From JBPYFK01 sp051984675 (GTDB taxonomy: Bacteria; Actinomycetota; Actinomycetes; Mycobacteriales; Pseudonocardiaceae): 64,000 nt of DNA. The stretch's first letter is position 1. Each line of letters starts with the position of its first letter. The notes below the pieces were generated by a model. It made no database searches and was not told the DNA's origin. It worked only from the letters and a program-made list of their open reading frames with translations. The stretch spans positions 7,782-71,781 of the forward strand of contig JBPYFK010000156.1 of NCBI GenBank assembly GCA_051984675.1. The letters are read 5' to 3'. Positions 25,441 through 33,900 of the stretch are shown here, piece after piece. The translations under genes and the position numbers were made by a program.

Positions 25441-26573
25441 CGGCCGCCCCCGTTCATCGCTGGATTGAGCCCCAGCGCGTCCGGGAGAGTGGGTGGGAAG
25501 GGGATCGGGTTCGTCAGTCCCGCCCCTTCGCACAGCGGGATGGTGAAGTGCTGGCACAGCTGCCTGGTCCGGTCGAACTGGGTCAGGTTCGTGGAGAAGT
25601 CCAGGCGCAGCCGCATGCGCTGGTCCGGCGTGATCGTGCGACTGAGGTTGTCCATGGCCAGCGGCATGGTGTCCAGCGTTTCGGCGAGCTGCTGCTGGTG
25701 TTGGACCAGGACGTTGCTCAAACTGGCCAGTTGCGTGACGTCCCCGGTGAGCTGGTTGCCGTGGTTGCGGAGAAGGTCGTTGATGGAGGTCAGCGCCGTG
25801 GACAGCTGGCCGATGGTGTCACTGAGAGTGGCCTGCTGGTCGGTGAGATCCGCGGTGGCCTGCGTTGTCGACTGGACAAGCGTGTCTATTGTGGACTTGT
25901 GTTGGACGAGCAGCTGTACCAGCTTGTCCAGGTTGTCCAGAACGGCGCCGACGTCTCCGGTGCCGGAGGCGAGCAGGTCGGTGGCCTGTGCCACGTTCGT
26001 GATCGCGGCCCGAATCTGCGGTCCGTCGCCGGCGGTCATGGCCGCGCCGCTGTGCACTAGGGCGCCGAGGCCACCGAGGCTGCCCTGCTGGCCGGCTCCC
26101 TGCTGGCCGGCTCCCTGCTGGCCGGTTCTCGGCGGGCCGAGGGCGGTGACCAGCGAATCCAGCGACTGGGTCAGCTGATCCCACTTGATCGGGGCGTGGG
26201 TGCGCTGCACCGGGATCACGGCGTTGTCGGCGAGTACGGCACCGCCGGTGTAGGCAGGTCCGAACTCGACGTAGCGGTCGCTGATCACCGCCGGGCTCAT
26301 GATGAAGGCTTGCGCGTCACGCGGGATCTTGAGGTCCGGGGGGAGAGACATGGTGATCCGTACCGTTGCCCCCTGGGGACGGACGGATTCGACCGTCCCC
26401 ACCGGCACGCCCAGGATCATCACCCGGTTCCCGGGGAAAATGCCGTCCGCGAACGTGAAATCAGCGGACACTCGCAACACCGGGCGAGGCCGGAAAACCG
26501 TATACCAGCCCGCACCCACCACGACGGCGAGGACGCACAATGCGCTGGCGATGGCGAGAACCTTGGTCTTCAT
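25437..26573 (-). CDS. mceD: Mce family protein, MceD position
   Basis: ATG 26573 overlaps the mceC stop by 4 bp; 378 aa. N-terminal membrane anchor (VLAIASALCVLAVVVGAGWY), MlaD domain (FPGNRVMILGVPVGTVESVR) and a long heptad-like helical region. An insertion of about three GAGQQ units comes from a 15-bp tandem repeat at about 26086-26130, in the loop before the helical part. Fourth mce gene of the lipid-import operon. Confidence 0.85.
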   Translation of the reverse strand: MKTKVLAIASALCVLAVVVGAGWYTVFRPRPVLRVSADFTFADGIFPGNRVMILGVPVGTVESVRPQGATVRITMSLPPDLKIPRDAQAFIMSPAVISDRYVEFGPAYTGGAVLADNAVIPVQRTHAPIKWDQLTQSLDSLVTALGPPRTGQQGAGQQGAGQQGSLGGLGALVHSGAAMTAGDGPQIRAAITNVAQATDLLASGTGDVGAVLDNLDKLVQLLVQHKSTIDTLVQSTTQATADLTDQQATLSDTIGQLSTALTSINDLLRNHGNQLTGDVTQLASLSNVLVQHQQQLAETLDTMPLAMDNLSRTITPDQRMRLRLDFSTNLTQFDRTRQLCQHFTIPLCEGAGLTNPIPFPPTLPDALGLNPAMNGGGR

Positions 26574-27550
26574 GGGCAGCCCTTGAGCAGTCCTGCGGTG
26601 CACACCAGGTTGTCCGGCAGCGGCCCGCTGGGCGAGGAGACGTCACCCCAGGGCCCGTTTCCGGTGGCGTTGGCGAGGTAACGGCTCGCGGGGCCGAGCT
26701 GACGCAGCGTCTCGCCGATCGCGTTGTCGTTGCGCGCCAGCGTGTCGGTCACCGTGTGCAGGTCGGTCAGCATCGGGTCGATCGCGGCCTTGTTGTCCTG
26801 GAGCAACCGGGTGAGCTGGACGGTGATGCTGTGCACGTCGGTGATGAGTTGGCGGATGGTGTCGCGGCGCTGGTTGAACGTGTCCATCACCAGCCGCGCG
26901 TCGCCGAGCAGCGTGACCAGCGTGTTCTGCTGCTCCAGCAACGAGGAGGTCAGTGACTGCGTGTTCCGCAACAACTCCCGGAACTGCTCGTTGTGCTGGT
27001 TCACGACCTGTGAAGCGGCGGAGATGCCGGTGAGGCTGTCTCCGACCAGTCGCGGGTCGCTCGGTGCGACGTCCCTGAGCGTGCCGATCATGCGTTGCAG
27101 AGCGGCCAGGTCGAGGTCGTTCGTCTTGGACACACCGGCGTTGAGATCGTCCAAACTGTACGGCACGGAGGTGCGCGATTCCGGGATCGTCGCACCGGGT
27201 GACAGCGTGCCCGGACCGGCCGGGTCGACGCTGAGGTAACGGGTTCCCAGGACGGTGCGCAGCTTGATCCCGACCCGCGTGTTGGTTCCCAGCGTTTGCG
27301 CGTTGTCCAGCCGGAACGTGATCCGTACCCGGTCCCCGGCCAGGGACACCGCCGTCACCCGGCCCGCCGGAACTCCGGCGACGTTGACCTGCGCACCCGA
27401 GGAAAGACCTGCCGCGTTCGCGAATTCCGCCGTGTACTCCGCCGTGCGGGCACGGAAGACGACTTGCGGAACGATCACCGCGGCGGCCAGCATGCCCAGG
27501 ACGACCGCGGCGGCGATCGTGCCGTTGACAACAACACTGTTGCGGCTCAT
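26570..27550 (-). CDS. mceC: Mce family protein, MceC position
   Basis: ATG 27550 overlaps the mceB stop by 4 bp; 326 aa. N-terminal membrane anchor (GTIAAAVVLGMLAAAVIV), MlaD domain (SGAQVNVAGVPAGRVTAVSL, LRTVLGTRYLSVDPAG) and a helical tunnel-forming region ending at NATGNGPWGD and CTAGLLKGCP with two cysteines. A very similar ending occurs in the orphan Mce protein at 59.6 kb. Confidence 0.85.
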   Translation of the reverse strand: MSRNSVVVNGTIAAAVVLGMLAAAVIVPQVVFRARTAEYTAEFANAAGLSSGAQVNVAGVPAGRVTAVSLAGDRVRITFRLDNAQTLGTNTRVGIKLRTVLGTRYLSVDPAGPGTLSPGATIPESRTSVPYSLDDLNAGVSKTNDLDLAALQRMIGTLRDVAPSDPRLVGDSLTGISAASQVVNQHNEQFRELLRNTQSLTSSLLEQQNTLVTLLGDARLVMDTFNQRRDTIRQLITDVHSITVQLTRLLQDNKAAIDPMLTDLHTVTDTLARNDNAIGETLRQLGPASRYLANATGNGPWGDVSSPSGPLPDNLVCTAGLLKGCP

Positions 27551-28557
27551 CGGCACACCTCCGAGTGCGGGCCGGCGCCGAGGTCGATCGGCGTGCCGCC
27601 GACGGAGACGCTCATGTTGCAGAGGTACACGTTCGCCCACGACCCGTAGTCCGTCGCACGGTTGATCGTGGTGACGAGCCCGGGCAGTTGTTGCACCGTG
27701 CCGTTGATCGCCGCCTGGTTGCGCGCGAGGTTGTCCGCGACGCCGCGCAGGGACCGCACGTCGTAGGACAGTTCAGGGCCGACGTTGCCCAGCACGTTGG
27801 ACAGCGACCCGGCGAGCGCGGAACCGCTGTCCAGTGCCTCGGCGATCCGCGGCCGGCTGTTGGCGGTCGCGGAGGTGAGTTGACCGAGACTGCTGACCAG
27901 GGCCTGGAGATCGTCGCGGTGCTGCGTCATGGTCTCCAGCGCGCCGTTGAGGTTGGTGATGGTCTGCCCGATCACCTGGTCCCGGCTGGACAGGGTCGAG
28001 GTCAGCACCACGACCTTCGCCAGCAGGTCGGTGATGGTGCCGCCCTCGCCCTGGAAGATCGCGACGATCTCGGACGCGAGCTGGTTGACCTGCTTCGGAT
28101 CGATCGCCTCGAACAGTGGCTTGAAACCGTTGAGCAGTGCCGTGAGATCCAGCGCCGGCCGGGTGCGTCGCAGCGGAATGGTCGAGCCCGGCGCCAGCGG
28201 TGGACCGCCCTGACCAGGCATGATCGCGAGGTAGCGCGCGCCCAGCAGGTCGGCGTAGCGGATCACGGCCAGGCCGGAGGAGGGCACCGGCTGGTCCCGC
28301 GACACCTCGAAGGACACCAGCGCAGACCCGTCGCGGGCGGCCACGGTGTCGATCTTGCCGACGCGCACGCCCGCGACCATCACATCGCTGCCGGGATGCA
28401 GCCCCTCCGCATCCGTGAACACCGCCCGGTAGGTCACCGTGGAGTCGTTCACCGGATCGGTGATGGTGTTGACGACCAGAACCCCGGACAGGACGGACAC
28501 GACGACGAAGACGGTCAGCTTGAGCAGCGCCGGGTAGTTGATCAGGCTCGTTCTCAC
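27547..28557 (-). CDS. mceB: Mce family protein, MceB position
   Basis: GTG 28557 overlaps the mceA stop as GTGA; 336 aa. N-terminal membrane anchor (LLKLTVFVVVSVLSGVLVV), MlaD domain (HPGSDVMVAGVRVGKIDTVA, ADLLGARYLAIMPG) and the helical region ending in NVYLCNMSVS. Second Mce subunit of the complex; the six subunits assemble as a hetero-hexamer in studied mycobacterial systems. Confidence 0.85.
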   Translation of the reverse strand: MRTSLINYPALLKLTVFVVVSVLSGVLVVNTITDPVNDSTVTYRAVFTDAEGLHPGSDVMVAGVRVGKIDTVAARDGSALVSFEVSRDQPVPSSGLAVIRYADLLGARYLAIMPGQGGPPLAPGSTIPLRRTRPALDLTALLNGFKPLFEAIDPKQVNQLASEIVAIFQGEGGTITDLLAKVVVLTSTLSSRDQVIGQTITNLNGALETMTQHRDDLQALVSSLGQLTSATANSRPRIAEALDSGSALAGSLSNVLGNVGPELSYDVRSLRGVADNLARNQAAINGTVQQLPGLVTTINRATDYGSWANVYLCNMSVSVGGTPIDLGAGPHSEVCR

Positions 28558-29798
28558 GGCGTCACCACCTGCGAACCGCGCACCATCGGCCCCAGCATCA
28601 GCCCCAGCACGTCCGGTGACGGTGCGGCGGTTTGCGGTCCCGGGGCCGGCGGGAGCAGCGGTGCCAACTGGCGCATCGCGTCCAGCTCCTGCGGGCTTCC
28701 CACCGGCCCGATCGGACCGGCCGACCCGCTGCCGGCACCGCAGTTCTTCCCGGCCAGGCCGGGATAGCGCGGGCAGTCCGCCGGCGTGTAGGGGTAGGGG
28801 CGGTCCAGGGTCCCCGACATGCGGATCTTGAAAAAGCCGGTGGCGAAGGCCCGGTTGGCGCCGTCGAGGAACACGTCGATGCCGTTCTTGGCGTTGCTGA
28901 AGGCGTGCGGGTTCGACCCCAGGACGTCGACGATCGGGTCCGCGGAGTGCACGAGCTGGATGGTCCGCTGGGCGTTCTCGTCCAGGAACCGCTGGGACTG
29001 GGCTGTCACGCCGATTCCCGCCGAGAGCAGGTCGTTGATGTTCTGCTTCTTCTCCACGACCAGGTGGGACAGGTCAACGGCGTCGTCCAGCGCGTGGAAC
29101 ACATCCGGTGCGCTGGCCGAGAGGTCGTCGCTGAGCTTGGAGACCGTGCCGAGGTCTCCTCCGAGGTTGTCGAGCATCGGGCGGTTCTGCTGGACCAGCG
29201 CGGACGCCTGGTCGATCATGGCGCCGATCTGGCCACCACGACCGCGCAGCGCGTCGGCCACGGCGGACAGCGCGACTTGGAGCTTCGCGGGTTGCAGTAC
29301 GTTGAGCAGCTGATACATCCGGGTGTAGACGGCATACAGCTGCACCGTCGCGGCCGAGCTGTCGGCCGGCAGCGTCGCGCCGGCCGCGAGCTTTCCGCCG
29401 CCGCAGTGTCGGGGCGGGTAGGGCTGGGACGAGTGGGATTGAGGTGAGCAGGGGACTGGGGTGAGGTCCAGGAACTGGTCACCGAAGAGCGTGCGGGGTA
29501 ACAGTCGGACCTCAACGTCGGCCGGGACGTCGTTGATCCGTGCTGGATCGAGCCGCAGCGTCAGCCGCGCGCCGGTGGTGTTGGCATCGACCCTGCTCAG
29601 CGTTCCGACCCGGACTCCCTTGTACTGCACGGGTGACTGCTCGTGCACGGGTCCTGCCGCCGCCGGCAGAACGGCGGTCACCGTCGGATTCGCGCGAAAC
29701 GCGCCCGCGCCGTTCGCGACGATCGCAAGACAGGCACAGGCCAGCACGAGGGCAGCGGCGACTCCGCGCATGGCCAGCTGGGCTCGACTCGCGACCAT
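28554..29798 (-). CDS. mceA: Mce family protein, MceA position
   Basis: This 414-aa protein starts 2 nt after the yrbEB stop. N-terminal membrane segment (GVAAALVLACACLAIVANGA), MlaD domain (QYKGVRVGTLSRVDANTTGA, PRTLFGDQFLDLTP), helical region, and a C-terminus with DCPRYPGLAGKNC and a Pro/Gly-rich tail. A His/Ser/Pro-rich insertion with two cysteines (VPCSPQ to PRHCGGG) interrupts the MlaD domain. First of the six Mce subunits. Confidence 0.85.
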   Translation of the reverse strand: MVASRAQLAMRGVAAALVLACACLAIVANGAGAFRANPTVTAVLPAAAGPVHEQSPVQYKGVRVGTLSRVDANTTGARLTLRLDPARINDVPADVEVRLLPRTLFGDQFLDLTPVPCSPQSHSSQPYPPRHCGGGKLAAGATLPADSSAATVQLYAVYTRMYQLLNVLQPAKLQVALSAVADALRGRGGQIGAMIDQASALVQQNRPMLDNLGGDLGTVSKLSDDLSASAPDVFHALDDAVDLSHLVVEKKQNINDLLSAGIGVTAQSQRFLDENAQRTIQLVHSADPIVDVLGSNPHAFSNAKNGIDVFLDGANRAFATGFFKIRMSGTLDRPYPYTPADCPRYPGLAGKNCGAGSGSAGPIGPVGSPQELDAMRQLAPLLPPAPGPQTAAPSPDVLGLMLGPMVRGSQVVTP

Positions 29799-29800
29799 CG

Positions 29801-30634
29801 CTAGATCCCCAGGGCTGGCAGCGACGGTCGCACGCCCCAGAACGCGATGCTGAGCAACACGTCGGTGAGCGCGATGGTGACGATGCTGGTGCGCAGAGCG
29901 CGTCCGGCTGCCTTCCCGACCCCCTCCGGGCCGCCAGTGGCGTAGTACCCGTACCCACAGTGGACGAGCGTGACGATCAGCGCGAAGACGACCGCCTTGA
30001 GCAGCGAATCGAGCACGTCACCGGGGGTCAGCAGCAACTGGAAGTAGTAGTTGTACGTGCCGGCCGAGTCCCCGTTGATGTAGACCACGGCGACGCTGGT
30101 GGCGATGTAGGAGGCGAACAGCCCCACCAGGTACAGCGGGATCACGGACACGAACGCGGCGGCCATGCGGGTACTGACCAGGTAGGCCAGTGACGGGACC
30201 GCCATCGTCTCCAGGGCGTCGATCTCGTCCGCGATCCGCATCGTGCCCAGCTGGGCGGTGAAGCCGGTCCCGACTTTCGCCGCGAGCGCGATGCTGGCGA
30301 CGATCGGCGCGATCTCGCGAGTGTTGACCAGCGCCCCCATCAGGCCCGTCATCGGAGACAGCCCGAGCAGGTCGAGCCCGCGAAAGCCTTCCAGCCCGAC
30401 CTGCGTGCTGGAAACGAAGGACATCGCGAAGACGACGCCGATCGTGCCACCACCGGCGAGCAGGGACGCCGACCCGAAGCTGATCTCACAGATCAACGCG
30501 AGAACGTGTCGCCAGTACCGGGCCAGCGTGCCGGGCAGTGCGACGATCGCCCGCAGGTAGAACGTGACGTGCAGGCCGAGCATCGCGAGAGAGTCCACAA
30601 CGGGCTTCGCGGGCCTCAGTCCCCTCCGCGCCAT
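29801..30634 (-). CDS. yrbEB: YrbE/MlaE-family permease, second subunit
   Basis: ATG 30634 shares one base with the stop of yrbEA (TGATG); 277 aa. Five or six membrane helices with the MlaE pattern GLEGFRGLDLLGLSPMTGLM, LAAKVGTGFTAQLGTMRIAD and EIDALETMAVP, the last being the cytosolic coupling loop that meets the ATPase. It is the inner-membrane permease of the Mce importer. No MceG/Mkl ATPase gene lies in this window; such ATPases are usually encoded elsewhere. Confidence 0.9.
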   Translation of the reverse strand: MARRGLRPAKPVVDSLAMLGLHVTFYLRAIVALPGTLARYWRHVLALICEISFGSASLLAGGGTIGVVFAMSFVSSTQVGLEGFRGLDLLGLSPMTGLMGALVNTREIAPIVASIALAAKVGTGFTAQLGTMRIADEIDALETMAVPSLAYLVSTRMAAAFVSVIPLYLVGLFASYIATSVAVVYINGDSAGTYNYYFQLLLTPGDVLDSLLKAVVFALIVTLVHCGYGYYATGGPEGVGKAAGRALRTSIVTIALTDVLLSIAFWGVRPSLPALGI

Positions 30635-31443
30635 CAGTACTCCCCCTTGGCTGGAACCAGCACCGGATACAGCTCGGTGAGCACGGTGTTCGCGACGAAC
30701 ACGCAGATGAACGAGATCACCACGGCCTCGTTCACCGCGTTGGCGACCCCGCCCGGACCGCCCTTGGCCGTCATGCCCTTGAAACAGGACACCAACGCGG
30801 TGAGCACCGCGAAGGTGGCCGCCTTGATCAGTGCCATCACGAAGTCGGACACTCGGGAGAACTCGGTCAACGTCCTGAGGAACGTGCCTGGTGAGTCGCC
30901 CAGCACCAGCACCTGGAACAGGAAGGTGGTGCCGATCCCGACCAGCATCACGATGCAGGCCAGCAGCATGGTCACGAAGGTCGCGGCCACCACCCTGGGA
31001 ACCACTAGACGTTCCACTGTGGACAGTCCCATGGCCTCCATCGCGTCCGTTTCCTCGCGGATGGTGCGCGCCCCGAGATCGGCGCACATGGCGGAGCCAC
31101 CCACACCGGAGATCATCAGCGCGCACACCAGGGGCGCGGCCTGGCCCACGATCACGAATGCCACGACCGCGCCGCCGTACCCCTGCGCGCCGAGCTGGCT
31201 GGCCAGCGAGCCGACGTTCAGCGCGACGACGACGCCGAGCGGGATGGTCACCAGCAGCGCGGGAAGGGTGGTGACCGCCGCGAGAAACCATGCCTGATCC
31301 AGGCATTCGCGCCAGGAGAACCGGGCGTAGCGCACCACTCGGGCGATGGCGGACGTGGTCCGGGTCGTGAAGTCGAGCAACAGCCCCGCTTGTGCCAGTG
31401 TGTCACCTACCGGCCCGCGCGCCACTGGCTTCGCGTCCTTCAT
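30634..31443 (-). CDS. yrbEA: YrbE/MlaE-family permease, first subunit
   Basis: First gene of the mce operon; 269 aa with five or six membrane helices and the MlaE motif GSAMCADLGARTIREETDAM-EAMG followed by PRVVAATFVTMLLACIV. It pairs with yrbEB to form the permease. The ATG at 31443 has GAGGGG-type sequence upstream and faces the tetR gene, with operator-like repeats between. Confidence 0.9.
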   Translation of the reverse strand: MKDAKPVARGPVGDTLAQAGLLLDFTTRTTSAIARVVRYARFSWRECLDQAWFLAAVTTLPALLVTIPLGVVVALNVGSLASQLGAQGYGGAVVAFVIVGQAAPLVCALMISGVGGSAMCADLGARTIREETDAMEAMGLSTVERLVVPRVVAATFVTMLLACIVMLVGIGTTFLFQVLVLGDSPGTFLRTLTEFSRVSDFVMALIKAATFAVLTALVSCFKGMTAKGGPGGVANAVNEAVVISFICVFVANTVLTELYPVLVPAKGEY

Positions 31444-31477
31444 GGGTGCCCCTCCCTGAGGTGACTCACACCACTAG

Positions 31478-31515
31478 AACGAGTGTTACGTATCACTGGT
31501 TACGTAACAAGTGTT
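31478..31515. promoter_or_regulatory. Operator repeats in the mce/tetR divergent promoter
   Basis: AACRAGTGTT occurs at 31478-31487 and 31506-31515, 28 bp apart. Between them GTTACGTA occurs twice (31486-31493 and 31499-31506), the second as the perfect palindrome GTTACGTAAC (31499-31508). The left part, TAGAACGAGTGTT, resembles a KstR box with 2 extra bases. Likely binding site of the divergent TetR. Confidence 0.65.
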
Positions 31516-31551
31516 GTGTTCTTTTGTCGCTGGATTTCTTACAGTGGAGCC

Positions 31552-32184
31552 ATGGCCCGGGGCATTCGAGATCCGCAGAGCCGGCAGCGGATCGTGCTGG
31601 CCGCATGGCAGCTGGTCGCGTCGGTGGGGCTGCGCTCCACGACGATGCGTGCCATCGCGGCGGAGGCGGGCGTCACCACGGGGTCGGTGACGCACTACTT
31701 CGAAGACAAGAGCCAGATCATGGCCGCGGTTCTGGAGCACAACAACCGCCAGGCGGCCGACCGCATTCACGACTTCGTGCGCGGCCGCCGCGGGCTTGCC
31801 GCCGTCCGCGAGCACGCCCTGGCTCTGGTACCGGCCGACGCCGCCGGCATGGCGATCTGGCGCGTGTGGCTGGCCTTCTGGATGGACCGGGATGTCATGG
31901 ACCGGGACGTGCCAGGGCTCGCGGACCGCGATCTCCAGCACGGCTGGGAGGAATGGCGCCAGCATCTGCACGCGCTGCTGCGCCAGGCGGTCTCCGATGG
32001 TGAACTTCCCGGGGACGTGGACCTCTGGTACGAGTGCGAGCGGATCGGCACCCTGGTCGCGGGCGTGGGTCTGGTCTTCGGCGCGACCCGGCGAAGTCAG
32101 AAGAGGATTTCCGCCCGGGCGCGGAAGATGCTGGACGAGCACCTGGCCGCGTTCGCCGGCCCGGCCGTGCCCGGTCGGCGCTGA
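31552..32184 (+). CDS. TetR-family regulator of the mce operon
   Basis: ATG 31552 is chosen with TGGAGC just upstream; the longer version would start inside the operator. The 210-aa protein has the TetR HTH at residues about 10-55 (VLAAWQLVASVGLRSTTMRA, TTGSVTHYFEDKSQIMAAVL) and a BetI-like C-terminal domain (MAIWRVWLAFWMDRD). It is divergent from yrbEA with repeat operators between, so it likely controls the operon and itself. The ligand is unknown; a lipid, fatty acyl-CoA or steroid is plausible. Confidence 0.85.
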   Translation: MARGIRDPQSRQRIVLAAWQLVASVGLRSTTMRAIAAEAGVTTGSVTHYFEDKSQIMAAVLEHNNRQAADRIHDFVRGRRGLAAVREHALALVPADAAGMAIWRVWLAFWMDRDVMDRDVPGLADRDLQHGWEEWRQHLHALLRQAVSDGELPGDVDLWYECERIGTLVAGVGLVFGATRRSQKRISARARKMLDEHLAAFAGPAVPGRR

Positions 32185-32296
32185 GTCGGCCTGATGGGGC
32201 GCTTGTTGACGCTATGCCAGCAAGCTGATAGGAAACGGTCAGCCCGTGTGCTGAGACCGCCGTGGCCGCCGCTGGCCCGGCACCAAGGAGTAGCGC

Positions 32297-32752
32297 GTGA
32301 CCGACGCCGACGTGCGTGACCTCGTCAACGCCAGCATCGAGAAGGCGATTCCAGCGGCGCATCGCATGGGCGTGCGGATCGTCGCGGTCCGCCCGGGCCA
32401 GGCGGTCGGGGAAGTCCCGCTGGAGGGCAACACGAATCATGTCGGCACGATGTATGCCGGCGTGCTGTTCACCGTGGCGGAAATCCTCGGCGGTGCGATC
32501 AGTGTCGCCACCTTCGACAGTTCCGCGTTCTACCCGGTCGTCCTCGACGTGCGGATCACCTTCCACCGCCCGGCGACGTCGGCGGTCCGGGCGACGGCCT
32601 CGCTGGCGTCGGAGGTCATCGCTGACGTCACCAGCGAAGCCGAAGCCAACGGCAAGGCGAAGTTCGAACTCGAAGCCGAACTCACCGACAGCTCGGGAGA
32701 AACCGTCGCCACGACGCACGGCCTCTACCAGTTGCGCAAGCACGGTGCTTAG
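32297..32752 (+). CDS. Hotdog-fold thioesterase-like protein (DUF4442/PaaI type)
   Basis: GTG 32297 lies 7 nt after AAGGAG; 151 aa. The hotdog signature is seen in NTNHVGTMYAGVLFTVAEIL (long central helix with the acidic residue after GVLF) and VLDVRITFHRPATSAVRATA. DUF4442/PaaI relatives hydrolyse acyl-CoA thioesters. It follows the tetR gene by 112 bp on the same strand, so it may be part of lipid uptake or turnover tied to the mce operon; that link is weak. Confidence 0.7.
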   Translation: MTDADVRDLVNASIEKAIPAAHRMGVRIVAVRPGQAVGEVPLEGNTNHVGTMYAGVLFTVAEILGGAISVATFDSSAFYPVVLDVRITFHRPATSAVRATASLASEVIADVTSEAEANGKAKFELEAELTDSSGETVATTHGLYQLRKHGA

Positions 32753-32786
32753 AAAGCATCGCTGGGAAGGCATCGCCAGCCGGTAG

Positions 32787-33764
32787 TCACCGGTTCCGGC
32801 GCAACCGAAACCCGATTCCTCCAGCCACGACGAACACCACGCCGACCAGCAGGACCGTCAGCGGGCCGCTGAGTGTGCCGCGACTCCAGTGCCACACCGC
32901 TTCCGGCACCGCGACAGTCACCCCGAGCACCCCCAGCACCAACAGCACGGGTGCCCGCTCGACGAGGTAAGCGCCGAAGCACAGCAGTGCGATCAGCAGA
33001 GTCAGTCCGTAAGCCCACGACGGCTGCTCAGACCCCACGGGACACTGCGCTCCGGCCAGCGCGATCAGCACGCCGGCACCGAGGACAACGTGCCGATGAC
33101 GGAGCGCACCGGTCACGGCGAGAGCCGTCCAACCCGCGCCGAGAACCACGAGTCCTACCGTGACCGCCGGCGTCGAGCTGTCGAACCATTCCTCGGTGGC
33201 GGCCAACACCACGCCGACACTGAACCCGATGGCCGCCAGCAGCACGGGAAGCCTGCGTATGGCGGCGTACGTGAGCAGCGCGACGAGCAGGCCGCTCGCT
33301 GCTGCCGTGAGAGTCGCGACCCCACGCGAGCCGGGGACTTCGACAGCACTACCGACCGCCATCGACGCCGTGCAGGCAGCCAGCGCGAACAACACCGCCA
33401 CGATCCGGCCGCGAGGTGACGATCGCCCGTCGGCGAGCGCCCGCACCCCGCGCGGGCCGCCAGAGATGATCATGCCGACCCCAGCCAGCACCAGGCTCGC
33501 CGCGACCATCAGGCCCACTCGCGACGGACGCGAGAGGTCGACCCACGACATGCTCACCAGGAGGGACACTCCGCCGAGCACGAGTGCGCCCCCGATGTAG
33601 CCGACCACCTCCCACAATCCGGTGTCCGCTCCTCGGGCCGCACCCGGCCCAGCGTCGAGTTCCGCGAGAACCGCCGCCACCTGCTCGCGGGTGAGCACTC
33701 CGCGCTCGCCCAAGCGGTCCAGGCGCGCACGTTGCTCCGGCGACAGCCGTTGGATGTCTTTCAT
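32787..33764 (-). CDS. DUF2157-type polytopic membrane protein
   Basis: This 325-aa protein has a soluble N-terminus of about 45 residues (SPEQRARLDRLGERGVLTRE) followed by ten or more closely packed hydrophobic helices, a layout of DUF2157-like proteins. There are no catalytic motifs that I recognise. No function assigned. It stands alone between the thioesterase (convergent) and corA. Confidence 0.55.
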   Translation of the reverse strand: MKDIQRLSPEQRARLDRLGERGVLTREQVAAVLAELDAGPGAARGADTGLWEVVGYIGGALVLGGVSLLVSMSWVDLSRPSRVGLMVAASLVLAGVGMIISGGPRGVRALADGRSSPRGRIVAVLFALAACTASMAVGSAVEVPGSRGVATLTAAASGLLVALLTYAAIRRLPVLLAAIGFSVGVVLAATEEWFDSSTPAVTVGLVVLGAGWTALAVTGALRHRHVVLGAGVLIALAGAQCPVGSEQPSWAYGLTLLIALLCFGAYLVERAPVLLVLGVLGVTVAVPEAVWHWSRGTLSGPLTVLLVGVVFVVAGGIGFRLRRNR

Positions 33765-33900
33765 CGCCGCCAGTACAGCACTGCGGAGTCGCGATGTCGG
33801 TAGGCAATCCTACTCAACGCGGAGCCAGCCTCCACGTGAAGATCCACAATAGACGCTCGGTCCGTTCCTGGTTCGACTACGACTGAGCTGAGGACGGCTA

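Noticed and set aside
26086..26130. Repeated CCCTGCTGGCCGGCT units considered as a CRISPR-like or regulatory array
   Set aside because: They are three in-frame 15-bp copies coding GAGQQ within mceD, with no spacers.
29801..31306. 501-aa frame spanning both yrbE genes on the minus strand
   Set aside because: Only its last 277 residues (from ATG 30634) look like a protein; the first part is an Arg/Gly/Pro-rich shadow of yrbEA, which is coded in another frame.
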